Assembly (NCBI GenBank): GCA_014155875.1
Contig: JACEFZ010012630.1
Span: 16,351-80,350, forward strand
Length of the DNA: 64,000 bases
Source of the DNA: Cepaea nemoralis
Lineage: Eukaryota > Mollusca > Gastropoda > Stylommatophora > Helicidae
Direction of reading: 5' to 3'
Made by a program: the position numbers and the translations under genes
Part shown: positions 22,401 through 35,871 of the stretch, in pieces
How the letters are laid out: the number at the start of each line of letters is the position of its first letter
How positions within the stretch are numbered: the stretch's first letter is position 1
Notes under the pieces: model-generated
Seen by the model: only the letters and a program-made list of their open reading frames with translations
What the model was told of the DNA's origin: nothing
The model's database searches: none

Positions 22401-25400
22401 GTTTACCTAATTAGAAATAACTCACTGCATAAGAAAGTCTTCATTATACACAATTTATTTAACATTTTGCCTATTCCATTTTACATTTCTTCCATCTGAT
22501 TTTATCAGTCAACCCTGAGCTTTCCTGGCTTTACTGCAAACTAGATTCACAGTCTGTAAATTGTACATTTATTATAGTCTTCGGCACTGAATCATTTAGA
22601 GGGAAAATACAGATTAATTCACATAAGCAGAATTACATACCATAATGTTGAGAATATAGTACCAGACTCATGTATTCGGTGACCACACAGCACATGAGGA
22701 TTATATAGTCAATATGATGTCAGAAGCATTTATTTTTCATGAGAAATCTTTGTAACATATTTTCATGTAGAGCCATACTTACTGGCAAAAATTCAAACAA
22801 CAAACATCAGAGGACATTATAAATAAACTGAATTTACAATAAATAAAGTGTTCAAATGGTACAGCTGACCTTTTGCGCCAAGAACACCCAGAGGGTTGGG
22901 TGCATTCTTGAGAAATGTGAAGTTAAAATTCATGGGCAAATCCTTTGGCATTGGTGGTTTATAATCCTAAATAAAAAAGACAATGAAAACATGTAAGCAA
23001 TTTATAGTGTTATTGTAAAAAAAACAAAAACAAATTGCCATTGACTGCCTATAGTACCTTGCAGTGTAGAACAAGGAGGTCCTGAGCTTGAGGAATTAAG
23101 GCCACCTGGCTACTGCAGTGGGTGTGAACTGTGCAGGTTAGGGTTTTCTTTTTGCCCTCGACAGAAAAAAAAAATTCACACCTTACCGAGGATTCAAACC
23201 CAGGCCTCCCAAAGGAGAACCCTGCATTCTAGCCACTCAGCCAGCTGTTCCTGTTACTATAATTAACATTAATTTAGCACAGGTCAGCATGGCCGAATGG
23301 GTAAGAATGCATGCTCTTAAACATCCAATGTGCTGATGCCGAGGCAAGAAGTTCAACCCCTACACGGGACAGTTGGACTAAAATGTTGACCTGTTGTCCT
23401 TGACTTGGGGACGTAAATTACAAGTAACTCTGAAGTCTGAGTGGGTTCGCCTGATAGCGAGGGACACTGTTAATAGGGAAAGCCAATCCACACGCAAAAT
23501 TCATTCCATCACTACTATAAATAGTGTGTGTATGGACTACGCTTAAGTTCAAAGCGAGCGAGCGAAGAAAAAAAAAATTTAATTTAGCATTTCAATGGAA
23601 AACACATTTTATAAACACACAGGTGTTGAAATATACAGCTACGCTTAACATAATATCCATAACACATTCTGTGAAATAGGGCATTATGTGATTTGCATGT
23701 TGTATGAACACCATAATATATATTGTACTAAACCATAGTAAACTCTACATCACAACCCCACTGTACTTACACAAGAGGCATGAGATACAAGAATTGCATG
23801 CCAAAAGTTGTTGCTTTAGCTCTGTTCAACTTGTCTCAACTATACTATAACCTTATGTTATGTTATCTTAACTTATGTTACATAGAGCAATGTCCCTGCA
23901 CATTGGGCATTCCTATCCATACCCAGTCCTCCAATGCAGCAGCCACCCGAAGTGTTTCTGCTCACTGTTCCCCTGAGGAGTAGATTATGGTAGCAATGAC
24001 ATGCTTGACCAGGCTACACTCTCAGTTCATGCAGTCAGGCTAGAGTCGGTGTCTTGTCTGTATCCACTAAATGAGCCCGTTGGAGTTAGTTCGTTAGTTA
24101 GTCGAGGTTCCAACTTCACGGCAAAGAGTCGTCCCCATTATGCTCCCCTCCTGTGCCAGTGAATATCACACAGAATGCTCCCCACTGTCCAATGTGAAAA
24201 GTGGAATAGGCAGGAGTCTCGGCAATCCAACAGCCCGCACTAGGTACACTGTGCATAATGCCGCCGCCAGAATGCCAACAGAAAATTAATCCACGAAAAC
24301 CAGTTCATCGTCGATGGACTCAGCAGTCACCAGAAAGACCTAATTGACCTGGGTTGTCTCACATGGCTCAGTCTTTTACCGCAGGGCGACCCGCCGAAAG
24401 TGTAGCATAAAGCACGAACTCCGCAGCTTCAGCGCAGACTCCCGGGAGTCTTCTGAAAATGTACTCATGAACCGAAAAAGCAAATCAGTCAATTCAGCAA
24501 CAGCCGGTAGCCATTGTTCCGAACATGCAGGTCACTGTACAGGACAGATGTAAAAGCATTCCCCACGAATTTCACAGCTCACAGTATCGCCCACGCGCTC
24601 ACTCAGTAGCAGGTCGACGGAACCATGTACTACCAGTCCAACATGAGGAAAATGCAATTGCAAACCGTAGATGCAAGCATAAACACGCCACAGGCCTTAA
24701 CGGTTCAACGCCTAACCGCCATGTTGGCGACCGGAAGTCAATAAGGCCTACACTGATTATATCAGCCCTGTCCATGCTTCTTCCCGTTTGTGTTGATGTA
24801 TTATTTGCCAGCTTGTTACCACATTACTCTAACCTTATGAACCCATTGCCGGCTGAATTTGTGATACTATCCAAACTGACATTATGCAGCAGATAACTGT
24901 ACATCTCTCTCTCTCTCTCTCTCTCTCTGCTTGTGCATGTGTGTACACCCTAAAATGTGTGTAATGTTTAATAACTAGTGTTGTGTTAGTGATACAAATG
25001 TTTGAGGTAAAAATGTTTACGGGATGATGCAATCAAACCCAACATTTATTGGCTGTTTGTGATTGTAAACAAATGCCTGGAAACACGGAACATGTTCTAG
25101 TTCTTCTCTTTAATAACTCTCTTTCTCTCTCCTTTATCTCTCCCTCTTTTTTTGGTGTTTGTTCACTTTGAATTCAAGCTGATACACAAGCAGCAGCTGC
25201 AGTCATGACTCCAGCGTAGTCCATACTTGTGCAACTGCTTCTAGTGCTCTGGACTGATCTTTGCTTGTGTATTAGCTTTCCCTATTACCAGTGTCCCTTG
25301 CCATCAGGCGAACCCACTTCGACTTCTGAGGTACTTGTAATTTACGTCCCTATGTCAAGGACGAGAAGTCAAAATTTTTGTCCAGCTGACCAATGTAGCG

Positions 25401-28400
25401 GTTGAACCCGCTACCTCGACATCAGCACACTGGAAGCGTCCACTCTTATGTATTCAGCCCTATTTCTTTCAACTTCCCTTTACCTCTCTTCCTCTGTCCA
25501 TGTCATTTTTCTAATCCTAAGGTCTGTGTGTGTGTATGTGTGTATGCACCCATATGAGGACATACATGTATGAAAGCAAATGCACTCTCTTATACACACA
25601 ATCCTCTCCCACATATCCTCACAATTTTACTGCTATTCATTGAGAAAAATAATTTCAGACCAAAAAAAAAACATAGAAAAAGAAGGTACTTAAATAAAAT
25701 AAATTTTATTTGGAGAAGACAAAAGATGGATCTGCTATGAAAATTATAGATAAACAACAATTGCCTAAAGCTCTGTGAAAGAAAAAGACTGGACAATTAA
25801 AACAAAATAATTACCCAGGTTCCAGCATTCAACACCTGGCCAGTCTGCTGGTCATATTTGATCTCCTCTTGTAAAAAGTACCCAAGACCCATCACAAAGC
25901 CACCTTCAGCTTGACCAATGTCCAGTTCTGGATTTGTGCTGTAGAACAATTCAATTTTATAAGTTGCTACGATTAACACAACTTTACTGTATATTTTAAT
26001 TCTCTTAATACCCGGCAACTATTACTTTTATTTGTTCTATCCTCAGAAGCAGTGACTTTAGGTAATAAATACTGGGTCTACATGGCTTTATGTAATAGAA
26101 CTAAAAGACAGAAGGGTTAAAGGTTATGATATCGTGGGTTAATAAAACAACTGAATGGGGAAAGAGGAAGTTGAAAAAGCATGTCATATACAAAGTAGTT
26201 AATAAACAAATCTTTTAGAATACTTTAATAAACTTCATTAAACAAAACAAAGTAAAAACTGCTACTGTTATCATCATCATCCTTATCAACACCATCAGCA
26301 ACTAATGATTTTCTTATAAGCTGAGACCATCATTTTCATTCATTATCTACAAATTGATGGGAAAGACTATAGACTTGTAAAAAAACATATGTTGGAAACA
26401 ACAAGCTGCAAAAAAAATTTATAGTGAAGTAGGTCAATACTAGCCTATAAAAATAGGTGTGTGACAGAGATGTGTAATGTCTACAGATCTTTTTTTCATA
26501 TTTTTTGCATATCCCTTACAGAACGTTGCAGTCAACATCAGCATTTTTCAGCTGCTGTTGATGTACTAGGAAAGATTACGCTAAGTAGTTTGCCATTGCT
26601 TTCTGAGCGGCCGGCTCTCTTATCCCGTAAGTTACCAACACGGGGAGAACCACTTCCAATTCTCGCGCGCTGCGCTACCCTATGCGGATAAACGGGATTA
26701 CGGAGAAAGTTGTTTAACCCCGGCTTTTTTTCCTATATAGTGAAAATATGAGAAATTTAGAGGACATGAGAGTAATCATCACACTGAAAGAATGAATGAA
26801 CAAACTTTTCAAAGAGTTAAGAATTGGATATGCAGGCCCATCTGACATTCTGCTCCCTCTTATCTCTCTGCTCTCAGACATTATTTCATTCATACATCAC
26901 TTATGAAGCTAATCTTAGACAATAATAACAACGGAAACAATATGCATTATAAATGCATGTTTAATATTTACAATATACATTATAAGCACATAAATAATAT
27001 TAGATATGCAGATAATACAGTATTGATTGCAATGTCAAGGTAGCGGGTGCAACATTTAGTAGATGCAATTATTATATACACTGAACAACAAGGGTTACAA
27101 TTGTAAAAAAAACAGATTATGGTTGTCACCAACAAGAAAGAAATACTACAATGTAACATCCTTTACATGAGGACAATTCGTAAACGAATAAACAGATTCA
27201 ACTATCTCAGAACAGTCAAAACATCTGATGGAAGGTGTCTTGTAGAGATTAGTATAAGAATTGATATGGCAAAGATAGTCTTTTGCAAGATGGAACAGAT
27301 GTTGACCAATGAAAAGCTACCAACTGCAATGAATGTTGAAATGCTATATAGAACCCATACTACAATTGAGTTGAGTTGAGAACCGACATCACTGCACTCA
27401 GGACATTCCCATACGTACTCCGTCCCCTCGTTCAACAGCCAGTGGAGAGCCATACTACTAATCGTTCCCACCACTATCTGATTAAAAGTTCTCCTGGTCT
27501 TCCCTCTCACTTTTAAAATTCTTCTAGAATCCCTGCCGATCCCCCGCAATCTTATTCTTTCCACATATGGGTTCTCAATTTGTTCCTCCGCCTTCTCCAC
27601 CTGGTCCCACAAATGCACGACCACCTCCCCCTTGTCCATAGGCAAAATACCACCAAGAGGTGCATTCCCTGCAAGCCTCTCAGCCTGTTCATCCCCCCGT
27701 ACACCCGCATGACCAGGGCCAAATATTCATACAATTCTCACGATCTGTGACCTCTGAAGCGACGAGAGCCACTCCACATGAAACATTCTTTTCTCCACCT
27801 TGCTAAGCATACTCTTTGAATCCGTAATGAATACAACGTGTGTTGCAGTAGTCTCCTCTAGCCACTGGAATGCCGCTGTTACTGCCTCCACCTCCATTCT
27901 CATGCTGGAGGCCGTAGTCTCATATGCCAGACTCTCCTTTTTCAAGGCTCGCCCATTAGCCTTTGCAATAAAGCCCCAGCCACTACGTCTGTTTCTCACC
28001 ACTGACCCATCGGTGTAGATGACTATGTCACCTTGATGTGTGTTGCTCTGGATCAGCTGTTGCACTTCAAACTCAGTGCGGCCCGCTGCCCATTCTCTGC
28101 ACTCACGACCCAGTGTTATTATTACATTGTGCCAGTCCGTCATGTCTTCCGGAACTTCAACCCACTCTCTTTCACGATTGATGGTCTCTAGATCACACAC
28201 CTGACTTATAGAAAGTTCTGCCTGTGCCATCCAGGACCTGCCTTGTCTTAGTCTATGACCCTTGACCATATCCATTGCTGCATGCAGCGGGTGATCCCTG
28301 TCTGCGGCAACTCTCAGGTACCATTTGGCCTGAAGGACCCTATGCCTATCCGTCATTGTTGGTAGCGCCAGGATATGCCTCATGCATATAATTGGTGTGT

Positions 28401-31400
28401 CCTTTGTGCACCCCAGGATTAACCGCATGGCAGCATTCTGTATGCGCTCCAACCTTTCAAGCTGGCTCTTTGATACTGTCAGCAGCCCCAAACCATACTC
28501 AATGACAGAAATTATTAACTGCTGAAAGAGCCTGTACAGCATCCTCTGATCTACCCCAGTTGCTGCCATAGCCTTCAATGCATTAAGTCCCCTACCAGCC
28601 TTCACCACCAAAGCCTCCACATGATCCTTAAAAGACAAACACCTGTCAAAGGTGATGCCCAAGAATTATCAATTTACTCTCTCGACTAAGAAGACATCCA
28701 TTCAACATAATACCTGGGACGTCTGCCTTGACGATCCGGTTATCCAAGGAGTACCACACAACCGATGCCTTGTCTGGGTTTATAATGGCCCCTGCGTCCC
28801 TGCACCACCCTGTTTACCGCCACCTGTAAGTCTTTTGCCAAACTGGCCCTGTCTCTGCCCTGTCTGTACACCAGCACATCATCTGCAAATGTCAAGATTC
28901 TACCCACACCTGGTGTCTCAATAGTTGCGATTTTGCTGGTGTAGACATTAAAGAGCACTTGGGACAAGGCAGATCCCTGCGGCAACCCAGCTGTAATAGT
29001 ACAGGACATGTGAGATGTGGACAATAAACAGATAAGCTGAGAAATATCTAATGGCAGCGGAAACGTAATTTCTGAGGAAAATGCAAAGAATACCATGAAA
29101 GAAAAAAACTAATAAGCAAGTCCTACAAGATACAAATGAAAAACTGTAAAATGAATCGAGAAATCAGACATAGCCATTCAACATTTTTAGAGCAAATTAT
29201 GAATCAAAATAAGCTGGAAAACTTAGCGGCAACTGGCAAGATTCTTGGGAAAAGAGTAAGGGAAAGCAGAGAGATAAATACTTGGATGGCGTGGCCACAT
29301 AGCGTAATCAAATCAAATCAAATCAACTTTATTTTATCAAGCATAGCACATGATGATGATGATGACACTACAATTTTCATGATAGCTCTGGCACCATCAG
29401 CATATTATAGTGCGAAGATAAATTCTAAACACACCTGGCAAAAACACATATTCATTAACTGACATGCCAAGTTAAAGCGGTCAAACACTTTGGGTAGTGT
29501 AAAGGGGTGTTTCAATACTTTAGAATTCATACTTTTCCTAAATCAGTTTATATGGGATTAATCAAATAAGGGAGCGTTGGTGGGTCATGAATAGCATGCT
29601 TGCTGGCTTAGTGGTCTTGTGTTCAAATCCCCCTTAAAGTGGTCTCATTTTATCTCATCTTGTTCCTCTTGTACCTTGAGGTGTTGAGGTGAAGCATAAA
29701 CAGCAGGAGAGTTCCTGTTTATAGGCTTCAAATATTGCATCTATTTTCGATCTCGCCTTTTGATTTGCCATGTGATGATATTATACTTCCTAAGTACTTG
29801 AAGCTCTTTACTCATTTCAGTGGGTGTTCTTTCAGATGAATCTTTGTTATTTGTCCTTCTTTGGTTATAGTCATTACTTCAGTTTTACGGATGCTAATTT
29901 TCATGTTGTGTTCCTTACACAGTTCATGATGATTAAAAAACAACAAAAAACAACAACAACCTGACTTGAACTGCCAGGTTGTTGCAGCCTAAAGTGGCTA
30001 GCAGGAAATGTGGTAATTAGTGCAGACAAATATGGGGATTAGCACCATATACCCAATATGCTTCCAGGTGTGGAAAAAGGTTCTGTACATTTCACTTTAC
30101 TTAATAAAATGACTTATATTGAAAGGCAGACGATAAATAGTTCGGCCATCCGTTAGCAACAGCCCTGGTGCTACACCAAGAAAGCTCTCATGAGAACAAG
30201 AGGACGCCCGAGAAGAAAATGGATTGATGACATAAAGACATTGTACAATCATACGGAATGACACTATCCAGTACTACCATCAGGTGCAGGAAAGTCAACT
30301 ATTCCTCCTCGCGATGCTTGAACGGCAAAGTGGAAGAAAATGGTGATGATCATGATGATTAAAATGACTGGCACATATCTGAAAATGATTCATTAGCCAA
30401 TCCAAACTGGCATATATTTTAAACATAACGGAACTAAAAACTGTGCCTCACCTTTCTCCGCAGTCATATAACATGTCCATTTGTCGAAGCTGATATTGCC
30501 CGGTCAGAACATCAAGCTCCGCCTCCACACAGGTAGCACTGTAACAACTGTAGTGACTTGGAAAAGGATCGTTAGGATGTGTTCTGGGACAAGAATAAAG
30601 AACAATCTATAAACTGAAATATTTTCTTTTTTCCAGTTAGCTCATCACTCCTAGAAACCATGGTCATCTAAGAGCAGAATTGCCATATTGGCCCCTTTCG
30701 GCTGATATATCAGACCCCAGCACACCATTTTGTTTCTAGAAATACTGCTGTGTTCATTTTTAATCAGAAATGGTGATTTATGAGATGTATGATGAAGAAT
30801 TTATGAGATCTATGATGAAGAAACTACAAGATTTACATTGTATGATGAGGGATTGATGAGATATATGATGAAGAACTGATAAGATGTATGATGAAAAACT
30901 GATGAGATGTATGAAGAAGAACTGATGAGATACATGATGAATGTAAAAGATTTTTTGGCACTCGCTCGATCACTTTGAACTTAAGCGTAGTCCATACACA
31001 CTACAGTACTGGACTGAATTTTCCATGTGTATTAGCTTTTCCTATTACCAGTGTCCCTCACCATCATGCAAACCCACTCCAACTTCAGAGGTACTTGTAA
31101 TTTACGTCCCCAAGTCAAGGACTACAGATCAACATTTTAGTCCAACTGTTCGGTGTAGGGGTTGAACCCATTACCTCGGCATCAGCACACCAAATGTTTA
31201 AGAACATGTGTTCTTATCCATTTGGCCATGCTGACTTCCAAATAACTTTATTATAAAAATGAAATATTTTAAAAAGTATAACCATGACGCAATGAAACAA
31301 ACTTTGGTTCCTGGCCATGGTTAATCAACTCCTTTCCATTAAAAGTTCATTACATGTAAATTAGGTGACTTTCCTCTACAGTAAATAATTAATTGAAGTG

Positions 31401-34400
31401 TAAGTGAAAGTGACTGAATGAATCTTACACATATGAAGCTGTCAAGTCAACCATCCGTGAGTAACATTCAGCCACAAGTTCCTCCCATGATGGTTTGCCA
31501 CTCATTGATGCCTTGACTGGAGCCATGCGGGCCTTCAAGATGTTACATGCCTCAATGACACCCTAGTTTAAGAAATACATTAAAGAATATCCTAATTTAT
31601 TTTAATACCATATTCCACACAATGATGTTTGAGATATGATCTTTATATCTTAAGCAGAGGACGTCACTGAACTATCTCCAATGTTTGCATTTTTCTTTCT
31701 AATTTAGCTTGCAATTGATTAAGTGTCGGAGGATAATAAATTGTCTTATTAAAACTTCCCGCAATTTCCATCAAACAATCGTTAAAATATCAATACACTA
31801 GATTTTGCTATACAACCCCCATTAAATTGATATATAATACAACATGTCTGCTACCATATTAACAATTTTTAAGTCATAACTGTGACACATCCCTACTTCC
31901 CATTGTCTGCCATCCATTTATGTTTGGTCCAAACCTACTTTTTGTTTGACACTGAATCTGATAATCTTCTTGTGGGGGCGTGGTAGTGTATTTGATAATG
32001 AGTTAAGATGATAATGTTGTGAGTGTGTTAGTGTATTTGATAATGAGTTAAGTTGATAATGTTGTGTGTTAGTGTATTTGATAATGAGTTAAGTTGATAA
32101 TGTTGTGTGTTAGTGTATTTGATAATGAGTTAAGTTGATAATGTTGTGTGTTAGAATATTTGAAAGTGAGTTAAGTTGATAATGTTGTGAGTGTGTTAGT
32201 GTATTTGATAATGAGTTAAGATGATAATGTTGTGAGTGTGTTAGTGTATTTGATAATGAGTTAAGATGATAATGTTGTGAGTGTGTTAGTGTATTTGATA
32301 ATGAGTTAAGTTGATAATGTTGTGTGTTAGTGTATTTGATAATGAGTTAAGTTGATAATGTTGTGTGTTAGAATATTTGAAAGTGAGTTAAGTTGATAAT
32401 GTTGTGAGTGTGTTAGTGTATTTGATAATGAGTTAAGATGATAATGTTGTGAGTGTGTTAGTGTATTTGATAATGAGTTAAGATGATAATGTTGTGAGTG
32501 TGTTAGTGTATTTGATAATGAGTTAAGTTGATAATGTTGTGTGTTAGTGTATTTGATAATGAGTTAAGTTGATAATGTTGTGTGTTAGAATATTTGAAAG
32601 TGAGTTAAGTTGATAATGTTGTGAGTGTGTTAGTGTATTTGATAATGAGTTAAGATGATAATGTTGTGAGTGTGTTAGTGTATTTGATAATGAGTTAAGA
32701 TGATAATGTTGTGAGTGTGTTAGTGTATTTGATAATGAGTTAAGATGATAATGTTGTGTGTTAGTGTATTTGATAATGAGTTAAGTTGATAGTGTTGTGA
32801 GGGTGTTAGTGTATTTGATAGTGAGTTAAGTTGATAATGTTGTGAGTGTGTTAGTGTATTTGATAATGAGTTAAGTTGATAATGTTGTGAGTGTGTTAGT
32901 GTATTTGATAGTGAGTTAAGTTGATAGTGTTTAAGTGTGTTAGTGTATTTGATAGTGAGTTAAGTTGATAATGTTGTGAGTGTGTTAGTGTATTTGATAA
33001 GTTGATAATGTTGTGAGTGTGTTAGTGTATTTGATAGTGAGTTCAGTTGATAATGTCATGAGTATGTTAGTGTATTTGATAGTGAGTTAAGTTGATGATG
33101 TCATGAGTATGTTACTGTATTTGATATTAAGTTAAGTTGATAATATTATGAGTATGTTAGTGTATTTGATAGTGAGTTAAGTTGATGATGTCATGAGTAT
33201 GTTAGTGTATTTGATAGTGAGTTAAGTTAATAATGCAGTGTGTGTGGTCTGTTGATGGTTCGACACCTATGTTCATTGTCCGCTAGCAGAGGGAAAGACT
33301 GACCACCTGTGCACTTAGGCCTATAAGATGTAATGGCCCTATGATATCACAGATCATAGCAGGGGTCGTATTTGTCTCTCAACTAAGTGGGAGTCTGTGG
33401 TGAGGTGTTTACATCACCTGCCTCACTCTCCGAAGGTTTTGGGTTCAACTCCAGGCTACATCGTTTGGTTCACGAGTGCAATTTTCTCTGAGACTCCTGG
33501 GGGGTCATGGCTGGAGCTAGGGAGTTTTTTCTTTGTGCAATGCTTTTGGCTGGCCGACATGCGGAAAGAGACAGAGCCATATGGGATAAAACCTGGTGCA
33601 ATGAAGTAAATCTTCTTGCCTTTTACACTCTTTAACTAAGTACATATTCATGAGTCTGACCAATGTCTGCAGTAATCTGATCTTGGTTTTCAGTGATATA
33701 TCGTCAATTTGTCATAACTTGTACTTTTGCAAGATCAAGCCCATTGCTATGCCTCATAGAGGGATTCAAAGCCTGAACATTCATAACAATAGGTATAACT
33801 AATGTTCTACCACAGTGCCATGACAAAGCAAAAAACATAGACAAAGTTAAAATCATTGGAGAGCCCCAGTTATCAGACTATATCTATAGAGCAGGTCAGT
33901 ATCACACATGTAATCATCATCAACACATGTTATGCTGGAAAGCGTGGGCGGTCATGGTTCGGCTTCTCAAAAGGTCATCAGCCTCAGATCAGGTCTGTGT
34001 TCTTGTCCCTATTATGCCATGTGACCAAACCATCCTGGTATTTATTTCTTTGTCTTCTCTTTGTTTTTTTCCCATCAAGTTTACCAGTTGTTGTTAATTT
34101 GTCAAGTTGATTTCTCCTCATAACATGCCCCAAAGAAATCTTGTTTACATATAATTTTTCTAATTAATTCATGGTTTTCATCTAATTTTTGAAGTACTGT
34201 CTCATATTTTGGGATCCATGATATATTTTGAATTTTCCTCAGAAACCACATTTCCACTGCTGTTAGATGTTCCTCAGCTTGTACAGATTCAATATAAACA
34301 ATATAAAATAACACAAAGTAATACAGCTTTACATTACAGAATTACAAAAAAATACAGGACATTGCAGCGACTAGCCATCCATCATCAGCAAACCAATACA

Positions 34401-35802
34401 CACACAAAACACAACATACAACCACGGAGAAGACCCTCACTGAAGCGTCTTTTCCGTAATTGTATGTTGTGCTCTGTGTATATATTTGTTTGCTGATGAA
34501 GGCTAGTCACTGCAACGTCCTCTATTTTTTTTGTAATTCTGTAAAGTAAAGCTGCATTACTTTGTGTTATTTTATATTGTTTACATTTCCACAGCTTTAC
34601 TGCAGTTCCACTAATTTTAATCAGATTCAATATAGCACTTTAACACACTTGTCCTCACTGCAGTCACATCAAACATAAAACTTGTCAATAGTGAAACAAC
34701 AAAGTCAACACCTACCATGCAGCAAAGCTCTGATGTGATCGATCCTCCAGTTGTGACAGAGTTGGCATTGATAGTAGAAGATGAAGTCTTCACCCATACC
34801 TTGCTCATGGGAATTCCAAACTCATACGCACACACTTGGGTAACCTGTAGATGTGGAACATTCCCATTATGTGGTCGACATTCGCTATGGAAAGGAAAGA
34901 CTGGCCGTCTATCCCTCCATGCACTGGGGCCTACAAAATGTGAAGGTTGTAGCATGTCACAGACCAATAGCAGGCTCCTGCTCCGGGATGTATTTTTTAA
35001 CTATATATTTTCATGAATATATTTATAACAATTAAAACATACATACAGGATTTATTTTTTAACGATATATTTTCATGAATATATTTATAACAATTAAAAA
35101 ATACATTCCTGCTTGAATAGGTTAGACAGTTGCACTTTGTTTCTAATCAACAAATTCACATACAATATAATTAAGCACATTATTGGAGATCAGCTTGGTT
35201 GAATGGGTAAGAGTGCTTGTTCTTAAACATCTGGTCTGCTATTGCCGATGTAGCGGGTTCAACCCCTAAACCGGCCAGTTGGACTATAATGTCGACTTCT
35301 CGTCTTTCACTTGGGGACATATATTACAAGTACATGTTTTGGAAGCACAGTGTAACAAACTAACGTCTGTCAAGACAGCAAGATGCCAGAGCAAGCAGTA
35401 ATATCCCAATGGTAGAGAATGGGTAGCACATCATGCTGTAGCAAATACAGCTCTAGGTGCTAAATATCTACCACAAACTTGGGTGTCTCTAACTATTCAC
35501 ATTGGTCCCACAGGATAGAGTATCATCCAATAATCTAAACCTGCTGCTAAAGACTGAGAACATAGTCTGAAGCCAAGTGGATGTGGAAGTTCAGAGAAAA
35601 CCACCACATTACTGTGCAGACAAATATCAAAATCCAACAAAGTTGACCTGTTACAGGCATTGATGCAGATGTCAGAAGAGTGAAGAGGAACTTGATGCTT
35701 GTAGCCTGCACCACCCAACATGGCACATGACATATGTGTGTGCTCGCGTACGTGTGTGTGTGTGTGCGTGCATGCACGCGTGTGGGGTTGCATGTGTTTG
35801 TA

Positions 35803-35871
<69 letters not shown>

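Noticed and set aside
23281..23360. Possible tRNA-Leu/Ser gene
   Set aside because: A and B boxes are present, but acceptor and anticodon stems do not pair and the same head recurs with one fixed 3' body; it is a SINE.
34717..35035. Two plus-strand frames of about 60-100 residues
   Set aside because: They are the antisense shadow of the AOX/XDH exon at 34716-34844.
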